From NCBI RefSeq assembly GCF_024372745.1, contig NZ_VOTZ01000001.1:124001-188000 (forward strand): a DNA stretch of 64,000 nt, written 5' to 3'. This stretch comes from Methanocalculus taiwanensis. Lineage in GTDB: Archaea > Halobacteriota > Methanomicrobia > Methanomicrobiales > Methanocorpusculaceae. A program made the position numbers and the translations under genes. Under the pieces are notes generated by a model, which saw nothing but the letters and a program-made list of their open reading frames with translations, did not search any database and was not told where the DNA came from. This document shows, piece after piece, positions 46,948 through 55,383 of this stretch. How positions within the stretch are numbered: position 1 is the first letter of the stretch; each line of letters begins with the position of its first letter.

Positions 46948-47205
46948 TCAGATGAATCTCTCAGAATCAAAACTACCCATCTTCCCTCTCATCTTCTTCT
47001 TTATGGGAAAAAGATCTGCATCGAGAAGATCATCACCTCTTCCCCGCATCGGATTTTTCTTCGGCGCCTTCTCATTTCGTTTCTGTTTTCGATTGTACCT
47101 CTCAGGATCCTTTGCGGCCAGGTACTCTGGTGCATCGGGAAAGCCACCGAAATACTCTTCCTGATACAGGATATCCCGTGAAAAACGCGTGTTCCGTCGC
47201 GACAT
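46948..47205 (-). CDS. Small basic protein, unknown
   Basis: Protein of 85 residues with high Lys/Arg content (SRRNTRFSRDILYQ, RYNRKQKRNEKAPKKNP) and no hydrophobic segment. GAGAG precedes the ATG; a GTG three codons upstream is an alternative. A TATA-like AAATATTTATG lies near 47250 on this strand. Composition suggests nucleic-acid or ribosome binding, but I do not recognise a family. Confidence 0.55.
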   Translation of the reverse strand: MSRRNTRFSRDILYQEEYFGGFPDAPEYLAAKDPERYNRKQKRNEKAPKKNPMRGRGDDLLDADLFPIKKKMRGKMGSFDSERFI

Positions 47206-47323
47206 CTCTCTCACTTGGCAATATCAGCGTTATACCATAGAAATCATAAATATTTCCCTCCTTCCCGCATTGGAAGAGGGATATCAATCGCCTTTTTATC
47301 GATGATGAAAATATATCTTCTCT

Positions 47324-48988
47324 ATGCGACAATTGAATGCACTGCTACTCCCGGTGATCATCCTTGCCGTATGCATCTGCGGATGCATTGGAGGATCAGA
47401 TGAAGATACCGGCAATCAGCGTGAGATGAACCGGATACTGGACGAATCGATCACCTCGATCAACGAAGAGCTTGTGAGTATCTCCCTGGCAACCGGTGAG
47501 AATGCAGATCAGCTCGCCGCACTCGGGCTCGATCATCCGGAAGCGCTGAACTTCCTGAAGCAAACGCTCCAAAATTTTGCGTATGCCCACTCCTCGGTTG
47601 TGATCTCACCTGATGGAATTGTCATCGCCGCCGTTCCTGAGCAGTATGCCGATCTTGCCGGCCTGGATTGGGCATACCAGCCGGAGGTTGAACGGGCAAA
47701 CACCGAACAGGCCAGCATCGTCTCCGAAGTCTTCTGGCTTGTCGAGGGGTTCTATGGGATCTCGCAGAGTAGCCCAATCTTTACTGCCGATGGAGAGTAT
47801 CTCGGCTATACCGACATCACCTACCAGCCCGATCAGATGATCTCGCGGCAGATAGACCCGATCCTTACCAAAACACCCTATGATATCTGGGTTGCTGAGA
47901 CAGGCGGACGGGTCATTTATGATACAACCGCAGAAGAGATCGGGAGGAACCTTTTCACTGATCCCGCATACCAGGAACCCGGACTTCAGGAGGCATTCCA
48001 GAAAATCGTCTCCCAGCCTGGCGGAGAGACCACCTACACATTCTGGGATTTGAACTGGCAGCACCAGGTGACAAAAACAGCCATCTGGGGAACTGCCGGA
48101 GTTCATGGAGCCGAATGGCGGGTTGTGATCACACAGAGCGAGGGCGATGAGAGGATCGGTGAAAGCGGAGATCGGATCACGCCCCGGACCGAAGAAGAGA
48201 TCGATGCCATGAAGCGCTTTGTTGAAGAAGCTGCTGCATATGCCCGTGAACACGGACAGGAGGCGGCGCTTGCAGAGTTCAATAACCAGAGTGGATCCTT
48301 TGTCAGGGGGGAGCTCTACATCTTCTCCTATGCAGATGACGGCACCTGCCTTGCCCTTCCCTTCCAGCCGGGGCTCGTTGGGGAGAGCCGTCTTGCCAAT
48401 GCTGATCCAAACGGGGTCCTCTATATTGCCGAGATGGCGAGAAAAGCCGGAAACGGGGGAGGAGCAGTGTATTATATCTATCCAAACCCGGAACATGACT
48501 TCCAAAACGAGCTGAAACTCTCCTACGTGCTCCCTGTCGATGATACCTGGTTTGTCGGATCAGGGATCTATCTTTCCGCTGTCAGGGGAGAATTCCAGGA
48601 GGCCGATCGCGATGAACTGGTGCTTCGTGTCCACCATGCAAGGGACTATGCCGCAGAGCATGGGAAAGAGAACGCTCTTGCGGCATTCAATGACCAGAAA
48701 GGCGAGTTCGGGCTCGGCGACTCCTATATCTTCGCATATGGGTTTGATGGCACCACCCTTGCCCTCCCCTACCAGCCTGAATTGATCGGTTCAAAGCGGC
48801 TTGATTTTAAGGACACATACGGGGTCAATGCAATCGAATGGGAGATTGAAACCGCAAAGGAGGGCGGCGGGTTTGTCTATGTCACCTATACAAGCCCTGC
48901 AACCGGCATTGAGAGCTTAAAACTCTGTTATGTTGTCCCAGCCGGTCCTGACTGGCTCGTCGGATCCGGGATCTACGCAGGTGCATGA
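47324..48988 (+). CDS. Lipoprotein with double Cache and two single Cache domains
   Basis: Surface lipoprotein of 554 residues (lipobox CICGC). A double-Cache-like sensory region (about 35-270; SSPIFTADGEYLGYTDITY) is followed by two repeats of about 120 residues, each with a REHGQEAALAEFN or EHGKENALAAFN opening, a YIFSYADDGT or YIFAYGFDGT strand and a DTWFVGSGIY or PDWLVGSGIY end. These are single Cache domains (sCache_2-like). There is no membrane helix besides the lipid anchor and no signalling output, so it must hand ligand information to another protein or act as a binding protein. Confidence 0.85.
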   Translation: MRQLNALLLPVIILAVCICGCIGGSDEDTGNQREMNRILDESITSINEELVSISLATGENADQLAALGLDHPEALNFLKQTLQNFAYAHSSVVISPDGIVIAAVPEQYADLAGLDWAYQPEVERANTEQASIVSEVFWLVEGFYGISQSSPIFTADGEYLGYTDITYQPDQMISRQIDPILTKTPYDIWVAETGGRVIYDTTAEEIGRNLFTDPAYQEPGLQEAFQKIVSQPGGETTYTFWDLNWQHQVTKTAIWGTAGVHGAEWRVVITQSEGDERIGESGDRITPRTEEEIDAMKRFVEEAAAYAREHGQEAALAEFNNQSGSFVRGELYIFSYADDGTCLALPFQPGLVGESRLANADPNGVLYIAEMARKAGNGGGAVYYIYPNPEHDFQNELKLSYVLPVDDTWFVGSGIYLSAVRGEFQEADRDELVLRVHHARDYAAEHGKENALAAFNDQKGEFGLGDSYIFAYGFDGTTLALPYQPELIGSKRLDFKDTYGVNAIEWEIETAKEGGGFVYVTYTSPATGIESLKLCYVVPAGPDWLVGSGIYAGA

Positions 48989-48998
48989 GAGGAGGGGG

Positions 48999-50195
48999 CT
49001 AAAACCCCACCTCTATCAACCCTTCTGACACACCGGTGATCGACTCGCCGCCGCCGGGCCTGACCAGGAAGGTGTTCTCCACACCAACCATCCCGATACC
49101 GGATATCCCGATCTTCGGTTCAAGAGCGATTGCCATCCCGACAACGAGCGGCTCATCAAACCCGTCTGCTATCACCGGATATTCATCAACCTCAAGGCCG
49201 ACACCATGGCCGAGGAACGGAACCTGCCGCCCTGCATATCCCATGAAATCCCTTCGGTATTCACCAGGAATATCCGCAATCACCCTCCTGTAGAGATCTG
49301 AGGGGAGTACACCGGGGCGGAGGAGAGCAGCCATCTCCTGCTGGATTGCGAGGCATGTCCGGTGTGCCGCAACCGCCCTCTCCGGGAGGGGGGCGCCGAA
49401 CTGGTAAACAACTGTTTTATCGGTATGGTAGCCTCCATACCCGCACCCGACATCGAGGAAGACAAGATCGCCTTTCCTCAGCTTCCGATCACGCGATCCA
49501 AGGAGCGGTACTGCGGCCGACAGACCCGCTGCCCCGCCGGGTCCGTTGAACGAGGTAGGGGCAATTGAATGTGCTCCAAATGCAATCTGGCCAAGCACGA
49601 TCTCATTGCCAAACATCGAGAACCTGACGATCCCGTGATGCCCCTCATTTATAAGCGCCGTGTGGAGCTCGCACCCCAGATCTGCCTCACTCATCCCTTC
49701 GCGGAGGAGTTCTGGAACGATATCGTCGAGGACATGCCTGTGGATCTCACCCGACTTTCTCATGAGATCGATCTCATACCTGCTCTTCTCTGCCCTGACA
49801 TACGCAATCTGCCGATCGAGAGAAACAAAGCTCTTGACGGGAATGTGCTTTCTGAATCGTTCAATATGGGCGAGGGGTACCAGTTCGGCCTCGATATGGC
49901 AGATTTTTGGGATCGTCCCCATCTCTTTTGCCACATCCCGGAAACTCTGCATAGGACGGATAGCCGGGAAGAGGGATTCATCACGTGCCCTCTCAAAGCT
50001 TCTTCTCACCCAGTATATCGGATCGCCATCGCGGGGTATGAGGAGGACGCCGTCCTGCATGGTGCCGCAGAAGTAGTACTGGTTGATCCTTCCAAAGATT
50101 GCAGCCATCTCCCAATCCGGAAAATCTCTCTCCATCCGCCGACGGAAACGGGTTAGGCGGTCTCTCTCTTCTGATACCGGAACCTTCGCCTGCAT
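48999..50195 (-). CDS. M24 family peptidase (Xaa-Pro type)
   Basis: Metallopeptidase of 398 residues with a creatinase-like N-terminal domain and a pita-bread catalytic domain. The five metal ligands are all visible: Asp in VFLDVGCG, Asp in HTDKT, His in LGHGVGLEVDE, Glu in IALEPKI and Glu in VENTFLV. It would cut N-terminal Xaa-Pro bonds in peptides. The N-terminus is not supported by a good ribosome site. Confidence 0.9.
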   Translation of the reverse strand: MQAKVPVSEERDRLTRFRRRMERDFPDWEMAAIFGRINQYYFCGTMQDGVLLIPRDGDPIYWVRRSFERARDESLFPAIRPMQSFRDVAKEMGTIPKICHIEAELVPLAHIERFRKHIPVKSFVSLDRQIAYVRAEKSRYEIDLMRKSGEIHRHVLDDIVPELLREGMSEADLGCELHTALINEGHHGIVRFSMFGNEIVLGQIAFGAHSIAPTSFNGPGGAAGLSAAVPLLGSRDRKLRKGDLVFLDVGCGYGGYHTDKTVVYQFGAPLPERAVAAHRTCLAIQQEMAALLRPGVLPSDLYRRVIADIPGEYRRDFMGYAGRQVPFLGHGVGLEVDEYPVIADGFDEPLVVGMAIALEPKIGISGIGMVGVENTFLVRPGGGESITGVSEGLIEVGF

Positions 50196-50318
50196 GGAGG
50201 TACTGTTTGTGGGGCGACTACTTCAGTCTCACGCCGGATGTGATTTGGATCTCCCGCTGAATCCTCTTTTATGGCGGTAAAGGTGGAAAAAGAGAGGTAT
50301 TTGTAGAAGATGGTGAAA

Positions 50319-50882
50319 TCAGATCATCCTGAGGCATTCGTGGGTGCTGAATATCGAAACCCCGATCGCCGCCATATCCCGGAGATTTGCCTCATGAATC
50401 TCCGGTGTTGCCGCCGCGACGGCATCTGAAACGATGACCGTATCGTACCCATACGCCATCGCATCAAAAACTGTAGTCCTGATGCAGTTTGGTGTCTGTA
50501 TCCCGACGACAACGAGCCTTCCGACATCAAGGGATCTGAGGAGGAGATCCAGATCGGTGCCGAGGAAACCACTCATCCGCGTCTTTGAGAGGATATGCTC
50601 GCCGGGAACCGGGGCAATTTCATCGATCACCTCTGCTCCTTTTGTCCCGGCAACTGCAAACGGGGTTTTCGCAAAGATCTCTCTCCTGAAAAACTCGACA
50701 TCGGATCCTTCGGGCCGGTGAATTCGGAGGATATGGATCACCGGAAGCTTTTTATTCCGGAAATGGTTCAGGATGGACCGGATGGGAGAAATAATCGCAT
50801 CCGCCCCTGCAACACGAAGAATGGCGGGATCCCCCACGAAATCGTTCTGCATATCGATGATGATAAGCGCAGTCTTCTTCAT
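50319..50882 (-). CDS. Isochorismatase-like cysteine hydrolase
   Basis: Protein of 187 residues of the isochorismatase/nicotinamidase superfamily. The Asp-Lys-Cys triad is seen in LIIIDMQNDF (Asp10), ILSKTRMSGF (Lys) and IQTPNCIRTT (Cys). The substrate may be nicotinamide, an N-carbamoyl compound or another amide. The ATG at MKKTALIII was chosen by similarity; the frame extends 51 codons upstream over the divergent neighbour. Confidence 0.88.
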   Translation of the reverse strand: MKKTALIIIDMQNDFVGDPAILRVAGADAIISPIRSILNHFRNKKLPVIHILRIHRPEGSDVEFFRREIFAKTPFAVAGTKGAEVIDEIAPVPGEHILSKTRMSGFLGTDLDLLLRSLDVGRLVVVGIQTPNCIRTTVFDAMAYGYDTVIVSDAVAAATPEIHEANLRDMAAIGVSIFSTHECLRMI

Positions 50883-50982
50883 GATGCCTGATCTTGTGAA
50901 GGATTTTAGATTAGGCTTTTGGATCAACTCCGGCATCTTGATGTGGTGGAGGGTTAGAGAGAATACCAGTGATGGATCTGTG

Positions 50983-51594
50983 ATGACGGGGGAGGCTGTA
51001 AACGAGGAGAACCAGGATATCATAGACGAGATCAAAGAGACATTCCATGGAACACAGGTGATCGATTTTGCCTATGAGTATGACTGCACCACCACACGGG
51101 GTGTCCGCCTCTGGTTTTCAAGCCTACGTATGAGAACTATCCATGCACTCCCGATCTCCTTTGATTGCGGCGGTTTCTGCATCGAGGATGGGAGTGACCT
51201 CGGGGAGGGTGGGATTGCCCTGTTGATTCGGGGGAGCAGGTACAGCCCGGATTCTGAGGCAGCAATCGACCAGATTGACACGGTGATCAGAAAGGACATG
51301 ATAACATTATTTAATGGGGCAACAATCGTCGATATCGACGGACTCACGTACGGCGATATCCCGTGCCTCGAGCAGGATGGGATCGCATTCTATCCATTAA
51401 AAGCAGATGTGATTCATTGCAGGACGCCTGAAGGAATTCCATTCCTCTTCAGATCAGAAGGGTTCTGCAAGACAAATCCGGTACACAGGATAAAAGCCTG
51501 GATCTCCTTTGACGCCCTGCTAATGGTAGATAGCGGCGGCGGCTGCGAGCTCGTCTCCGATGAATTCTTCAACGAATGCGTGCATAGAGCATAA
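50983..51594 (+). CDS. Hypothetical cytoplasmic protein
   Basis: Protein of about 203 residues with no signal or membrane segment and no recognised domain. It contains GVRLWFSSLRMRTIHALP, several Asp/Gly-rich turns and a C-terminal VDSGGGCELVSDEFF. The start is uncertain: the ATG at 50983 is favoured over one at 50941 because acidic coding-like sequence starts there. Codon use resembles that of the neighbours. Confidence 0.6.
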   Translation: MTGEAVNEENQDIIDEIKETFHGTQVIDFAYEYDCTTTRGVRLWFSSLRMRTIHALPISFDCGGFCIEDGSDLGEGGIALLIRGSRYSPDSEAAIDQIDTVIRKDMITLFNGATIVDIDGLTYGDIPCLEQDGIAFYPLKADVIHCRTPEGIPFLFRSEGFCKTNPVHRIKAWISFDALLMVDSGGGCELVSDEFFNECVHRA

Positions 51595-51662
51595 TTGCCC
51601 CTCGTCCTGATAGATCCCAAAATCCAATATGTGGTACTTTAATATTTTCAGAACCAGTATGG

Positions 51663-52691
51663 ATGAATATGATCAGGGTTGCGATCAACGGGTATGGTAC
51701 AATCGGCAAGCGTGTTGCCGATGCAGTAACCTGCCAGCCGGATATGACAATCGTCGGGGTATCGAAGACAAAGCCGTCAGCCGAGGCATACATTGCAAAG
51801 GCACGGAATTTTCCCCTGTATATAGCGGATCTCTCGAAGAAGGAGGAATTTGATAAAGCAGGTATTCCGGTCGCCGGATCAGTCGGGGATATGCTCGCCG
51901 CCTGCGATATCGTCGTCGATGCGACACCCGGCGGCATCGGGGCAAAGAACCGCGCACTCTATGAGAAGGCGGGAGTAAAGGCGATATGGCAGGGTGGTGA
52001 GGATCACGACGTGGCAGGCTTCTCATTCTCCTCTTCATGTAACTATTCAGACGCAATCGGGAGAGACTATGCCCGCGTCGTCTCCTGCAATACAACGGGA
52101 CTCTGCCGGATCATCAAACTCGTGGACAGCGAGTACGGCGTCAGAAAGGTGCGGGCAACGATGATACGCCGCGGCGGCGATCCCGGCGATATCAAGCGTG
52201 GCCCAATCGACGCGATCGTCTTAAATCCCGTCACGATCCCCTCTCACCATGGCCCCGATGTCCAGTCTGTACTTCCTGAGATCAAAATCACTACCACTGC
52301 CCTCATCGTCCCCACCACGATGATGCATATGCATGTTGTACAGATGGATCTGAAACAGCCGGGGACAAGGGAGCGGATCATCGAACTCATCAGCAAAAAT
52401 CCACGGATAGGTCTTGTCAGGAAAGCAACCGGGATCACTTCGACGGCTGAACTAAAGGAGTATGTGATGGATCTTGGGCGGCCGAGATCGGATCTCTGGG
52501 AGAACGGAGTCTTTGAGGGATCGATCTCAGTGGACGAAGACGATCTCTGCCTCTTCCAGGCGATCCACCAGGAGGCGGATGTTGTTGTTGAGACGATCGA
52601 CTGTATCCGGGCGATGATGGGAACGATTACTATTCCGGAAGAGTCTATCGCACTGACAAACCACTCTCTGGGATTCTCGCCTATCCGGTGA
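51663..52691 (+). CDS. gap: Type II glyceraldehyde-3-phosphate dehydrogenase
   Basis: Archaeal NAD(P)-dependent enzyme of 342 residues converting glyceraldehyde 3-phosphate and phosphate to 1,3-bisphosphoglycerate. It has the dinucleotide fold INGYGTIGKRVADAV and the catalytic Cys in VVSCNTTGLCR (Cys142 from the first ATG, Cys140 from the ATG two codons on, the latter agreeing with archaeal numbering). In methanogens it acts mainly in gluconeogenesis. Confidence 0.95.
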   Translation: MNMIRVAINGYGTIGKRVADAVTCQPDMTIVGVSKTKPSAEAYIAKARNFPLYIADLSKKEEFDKAGIPVAGSVGDMLAACDIVVDATPGGIGAKNRALYEKAGVKAIWQGGEDHDVAGFSFSSSCNYSDAIGRDYARVVSCNTTGLCRIIKLVDSEYGVRKVRATMIRRGGDPGDIKRGPIDAIVLNPVTIPSHHGPDVQSVLPEIKITTTALIVPTTMMHMHVVQMDLKQPGTRERIIELISKNPRIGLVRKATGITSTAELKEYVMDLGRPRSDLWENGVFEGSISVDEDDLCLFQAIHQEADVVVETIDCIRAMMGTITIPEESIALTNHSLGFSPIR

Positions 52692-52849
52692 GTCAGAAGG
52701 GTGCCAGGGAAATAGCCACCCATCGTCCTTTTTACTTCGAACATGAGCAGGAAAGGATTGCATGATTGCATATGAGACGTGAGCGGAGGTTCTGGTTGCG
52801 CTCCTTTCTTCCCACCATCTTAAACACCTCTGAAAGACAATAGTATGCT

Positions 52850-53806
52850 ATGGATCCATATGATCTCGTGGCACGGAATACCGTTGAAATCGTCACGGAA
52901 GAGGAGCTTCGGAGTACCCTGGGTCAGCCGGTAAAACGGGTCTATGCCGGATACGAGCCATCAGGGGAGATCCATCTCGGCCACCTCGTTACCATCAATA
53001 AGCTGATTGATATGAAAGAGGCGGGGTTCCATGTGATCGTCCTCTTAGCAGATCTCCATGCCTTCCTCAACCGGAAAGGCACACTGGAAGAGGTCAGGGA
53101 GCTCGCCGAATATAACCGGGCATGCATTGAGGCGGTCGGCCTGAAGGGTGCTGAGTTTGTGATCGGAACCGATCTCCAGCTGAACCCCGAGTACGAGCTC
53201 AATGTGCTCGAGCTCTCACAGCAGGTGACACTGAACCGGGCAAAGCGGAGCATGGATGAGGTGGGACGGACCATGGAGAGCCCGACAGTGTCGCAGATGG
53301 TATACCCGATCATGCAGATGGTCGATATCGCCGCACTGAATGTCGATGCAGCGGTCGGTGGGATCGATCAACGCAAGATCCATATGCTCGCCCGCGAACA
53401 CCTGGGTGCCATCGGAATTAAACCACCTGTCTGTGTCCATACCCCTATCGTGCAGGGGCTTGACGGCAAGAAGATGTCCTCATCAGCAGGGAACGTCGTC
53501 TCTGTTGCAGATTCCGAAGATGAGATCAGAAAGAAGATCAAAAAGGCCTTCTGCCCCCCTGAGACAGCGGAAAACCCGATCATCGAGATCTTTTGCCATC
53601 ATATCTTCCCACGGCTCGGAAAAGTGGAGATCAGGCGGCCCGAAAAATATGGCGGTAACCGTGAGTTTGATTCATTTGCCTCACTCGAAGCTGCCTATGC
53701 GGCAGGAGAGGTTCACGCGATGGATCTGAAGAATGCCTGTGCGGAAGGGCTCGTCGAAGTGCTCGCTCCCGCATACGAGTTCATCATGAGCTGCAAGCGG
53801 GGATAG
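52850..53806 (+). CDS. tyrS: Tyrosyl-tRNA synthetase
   Basis: Class I synthetase of 318 residues, archaeal type without a C-terminal S4 domain. The HIGH-like motif is HLGH (GEIHLGHLVT), the tyrosine site includes YAGYEPSG and QVTLNRAKR, and KMSSS is complete (GKKMSSSAGN). A TATA-like TCTTAAAC lies about 30 bases before the start, so the leader is short. Next to rio1 on the same strand with a seven-base gap. Confidence 0.95.
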   Translation: MDPYDLVARNTVEIVTEEELRSTLGQPVKRVYAGYEPSGEIHLGHLVTINKLIDMKEAGFHVIVLLADLHAFLNRKGTLEEVRELAEYNRACIEAVGLKGAEFVIGTDLQLNPEYELNVLELSQQVTLNRAKRSMDEVGRTMESPTVSQMVYPIMQMVDIAALNVDAAVGGIDQRKIHMLAREHLGAIGIKPPVCVHTPIVQGLDGKKMSSSAGNVVSVADSEDEIRKKIKKAFCPPETAENPIIEIFCHHIFPRLGKVEIRRPEKYGGNREFDSFASLEAAYAAGEVHAMDLKNACAEGLVEVLAPAYEFIMSCKRG

Positions 53807-53813
53807 GCACAGT

Positions 53814-54620
53814 ATGGGGAGACGGGGAGAAGAGACAAAGAAGACCGATGACCGGATAGAGGCGCTCGATCGTGAGCTCTCCCGGCTTGGGATTAGGATC
53901 CGTGATGCTGACCAGCGGAAGGTCCTCGACGAGGTCTTTGATGAAGTCACCCTCCATGCACTATACAAACTCGCAAATAAAAAGGTGATCACCGCTGTCG
54001 GGGGATCTCTATCTACCGGAAAAGAGGCGAATGTCTTCTCTGCCGGATGCGGGGAGGGTAAAGACTGTGTCATCAAGATATACCGTATACGGACCGGGAA
54101 CTTCAATGCAATGGGCGACTATATCCTCGGTGATCCGCGGTTTTCCAATATAAGGAAGACGAAGAAGGATATCATCTTTGCCTGGACAAAAAAGGAGTAT
54201 TCGAACCTCTCCCGCGCAACCGAAGCCGGACTGCCAGTTCCTCTCCCGATTGCCTTTGATCGGAATATCCTGATCATGGAGTTCCTCGGTGAAGGCGGGA
54301 TCCCCTATCCCCAGCTCAGGCTTGATCCCCCGGCAGATCCAGAGAGAGCATACGAGGAGATCCTTGATCTGATCACCCGTCTCTACCAGAAGGCACGGCT
54401 AATCCACGGGGACCTCTCAGAATACAATATCCTAAGCGGTGGTGATCGGCTCTGGCTGATCGATATGGGCCAGGCAGTGACACCGGATCACCCCTCTGCC
54501 CACCGGTTCCTCTTCAGGGACATCAAAAACATCAACAGGTATTTTGGGAACCGATGCACCATACTCGATGAACACGATATCCTCAAGGGGATCGTCGGTG
54601 AAGACTTCTTCACACCATAA
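53814..54620 (+). CDS. rio1: RIO1-type serine kinase
   Basis: Atypical protein kinase of 268 residues acting in late small-subunit ribosome maturation. Seen are the RIO phosphate loop STGKEANVF, Lys in CVIKIYRI, the catalytic loop LIHGDLSEYNIL and the metal-binding LIDMGQAV. It lies between tyrS and the KH-protein gene, which acts in the same process. Confidence 0.94.
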   Translation: MGRRGEETKKTDDRIEALDRELSRLGIRIRDADQRKVLDEVFDEVTLHALYKLANKKVITAVGGSLSTGKEANVFSAGCGEGKDCVIKIYRIRTGNFNAMGDYILGDPRFSNIRKTKKDIIFAWTKKEYSNLSRATEAGLPVPLPIAFDRNILIMEFLGEGGIPYPQLRLDPPADPERAYEEILDLITRLYQKARLIHGDLSEYNILSGGDRLWLIDMGQAVTPDHPSAHRFLFRDIKNINRYFGNRCTILDEHDILKGIVGEDFFTP

Positions 54621-54639
54621 TCACAACAGAGAACCAGCT

Positions 54640-55182
54640 ATGACAATGCAGGAACTGAAAGTGGCATCCGATCGGATCGGGGTCATTATTGGAAAAGGCG
54701 GTGCAACCCGCAAGGCAATCGAAGAGAAGGCCGAGGTTGCGATCACAATCGACAGCAATGAAGGACTCGTCACAATCGAGGGAGAGGATGCTCTCGGAGT
54801 CCTCAGGGCAACCGAGGTTATCCGGGCTCTTGGGCGCGGATTTTCTCCGGAACGTGCCTTCAGGCTCTTTGAGGATGAGGATATCCTCCTTGATATCATC
54901 GATCTCTCAAATGTTGCCGATACACCCCAGAAGATGAACCGGATCCGGGGACGGATCATCGGCCGTGACGGAAAGGCCCGTGGACAGATTGAAAATATGA
55001 CCCAGACCTATATCTCGATCTATGGAAAGACCGTCGGGATCATCGGTCTCCCTGAGCCTGTCCAGACCGCACGCAAAGGGATCGAGATGCTTGTCGAGGG
55101 ATCCGATCATGCCAATGTCTTCGCATTCCTTGACCGTAGGAAGAAAGAGGCGAAAGAAGATCTGATCAGTTACTATTACTGA
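54640..55182 (+). CDS. KH-domain protein, Dim2/Pno1-like
   Basis: RNA-binding protein of 180 residues with two KH domains: GVIIGKGGATRKAIEEKA near the start and RIRGRIIGRDGKARGQIENM in the second half. It is the archaeal relative of Dim2/Pno1, which binds the 3' end of small-subunit rRNA. It follows rio1 by 19 bases, a functional pair. An ATG two codons on is an alternative start. Confidence 0.93.
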   Translation: MTMQELKVASDRIGVIIGKGGATRKAIEEKAEVAITIDSNEGLVTIEGEDALGVLRATEVIRALGRGFSPERAFRLFEDEDILLDIIDLSNVADTPQKMNRIRGRIIGRDGKARGQIENMTQTYISIYGKTVGIIGLPEPVQTARKGIEMLVEGSDHANVFAFLDRRKKEAKEDLISYYY

Positions 55183-55363
55183 TCAGAATACATAACCGGT
55201 AGTACTATCACCATATCAGATAGCTGACAATCCCGGGCTGATAATGAAAAATAATGTGTTATTCCAGTTTATATCGGAAATAAAGCTTCCTGGAGAAGTT
55301 TTCTGGGAATTCCAAAATCCCATAATAAATCTTTTGATGTGATCGGTGTGCATAGAGAGGTTT

Positions 55364-55382
55364 CCAATGGAAATAAAGGGGT
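55364..55382 (+). promoter_or_regulatory. ORB-like element at hel308 start
   Basis: CCAATGGAAATAAAGGGGT differs at two or three positions from the archaeal origin recognition box core CCAGTGGAAACAAAGGGGT. It lies one base before the likely GTG start of hel308, 3.7 kb from the nearest ORB of the origin. Confidence 0.6.
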
Positions 55383-55383
55383 T

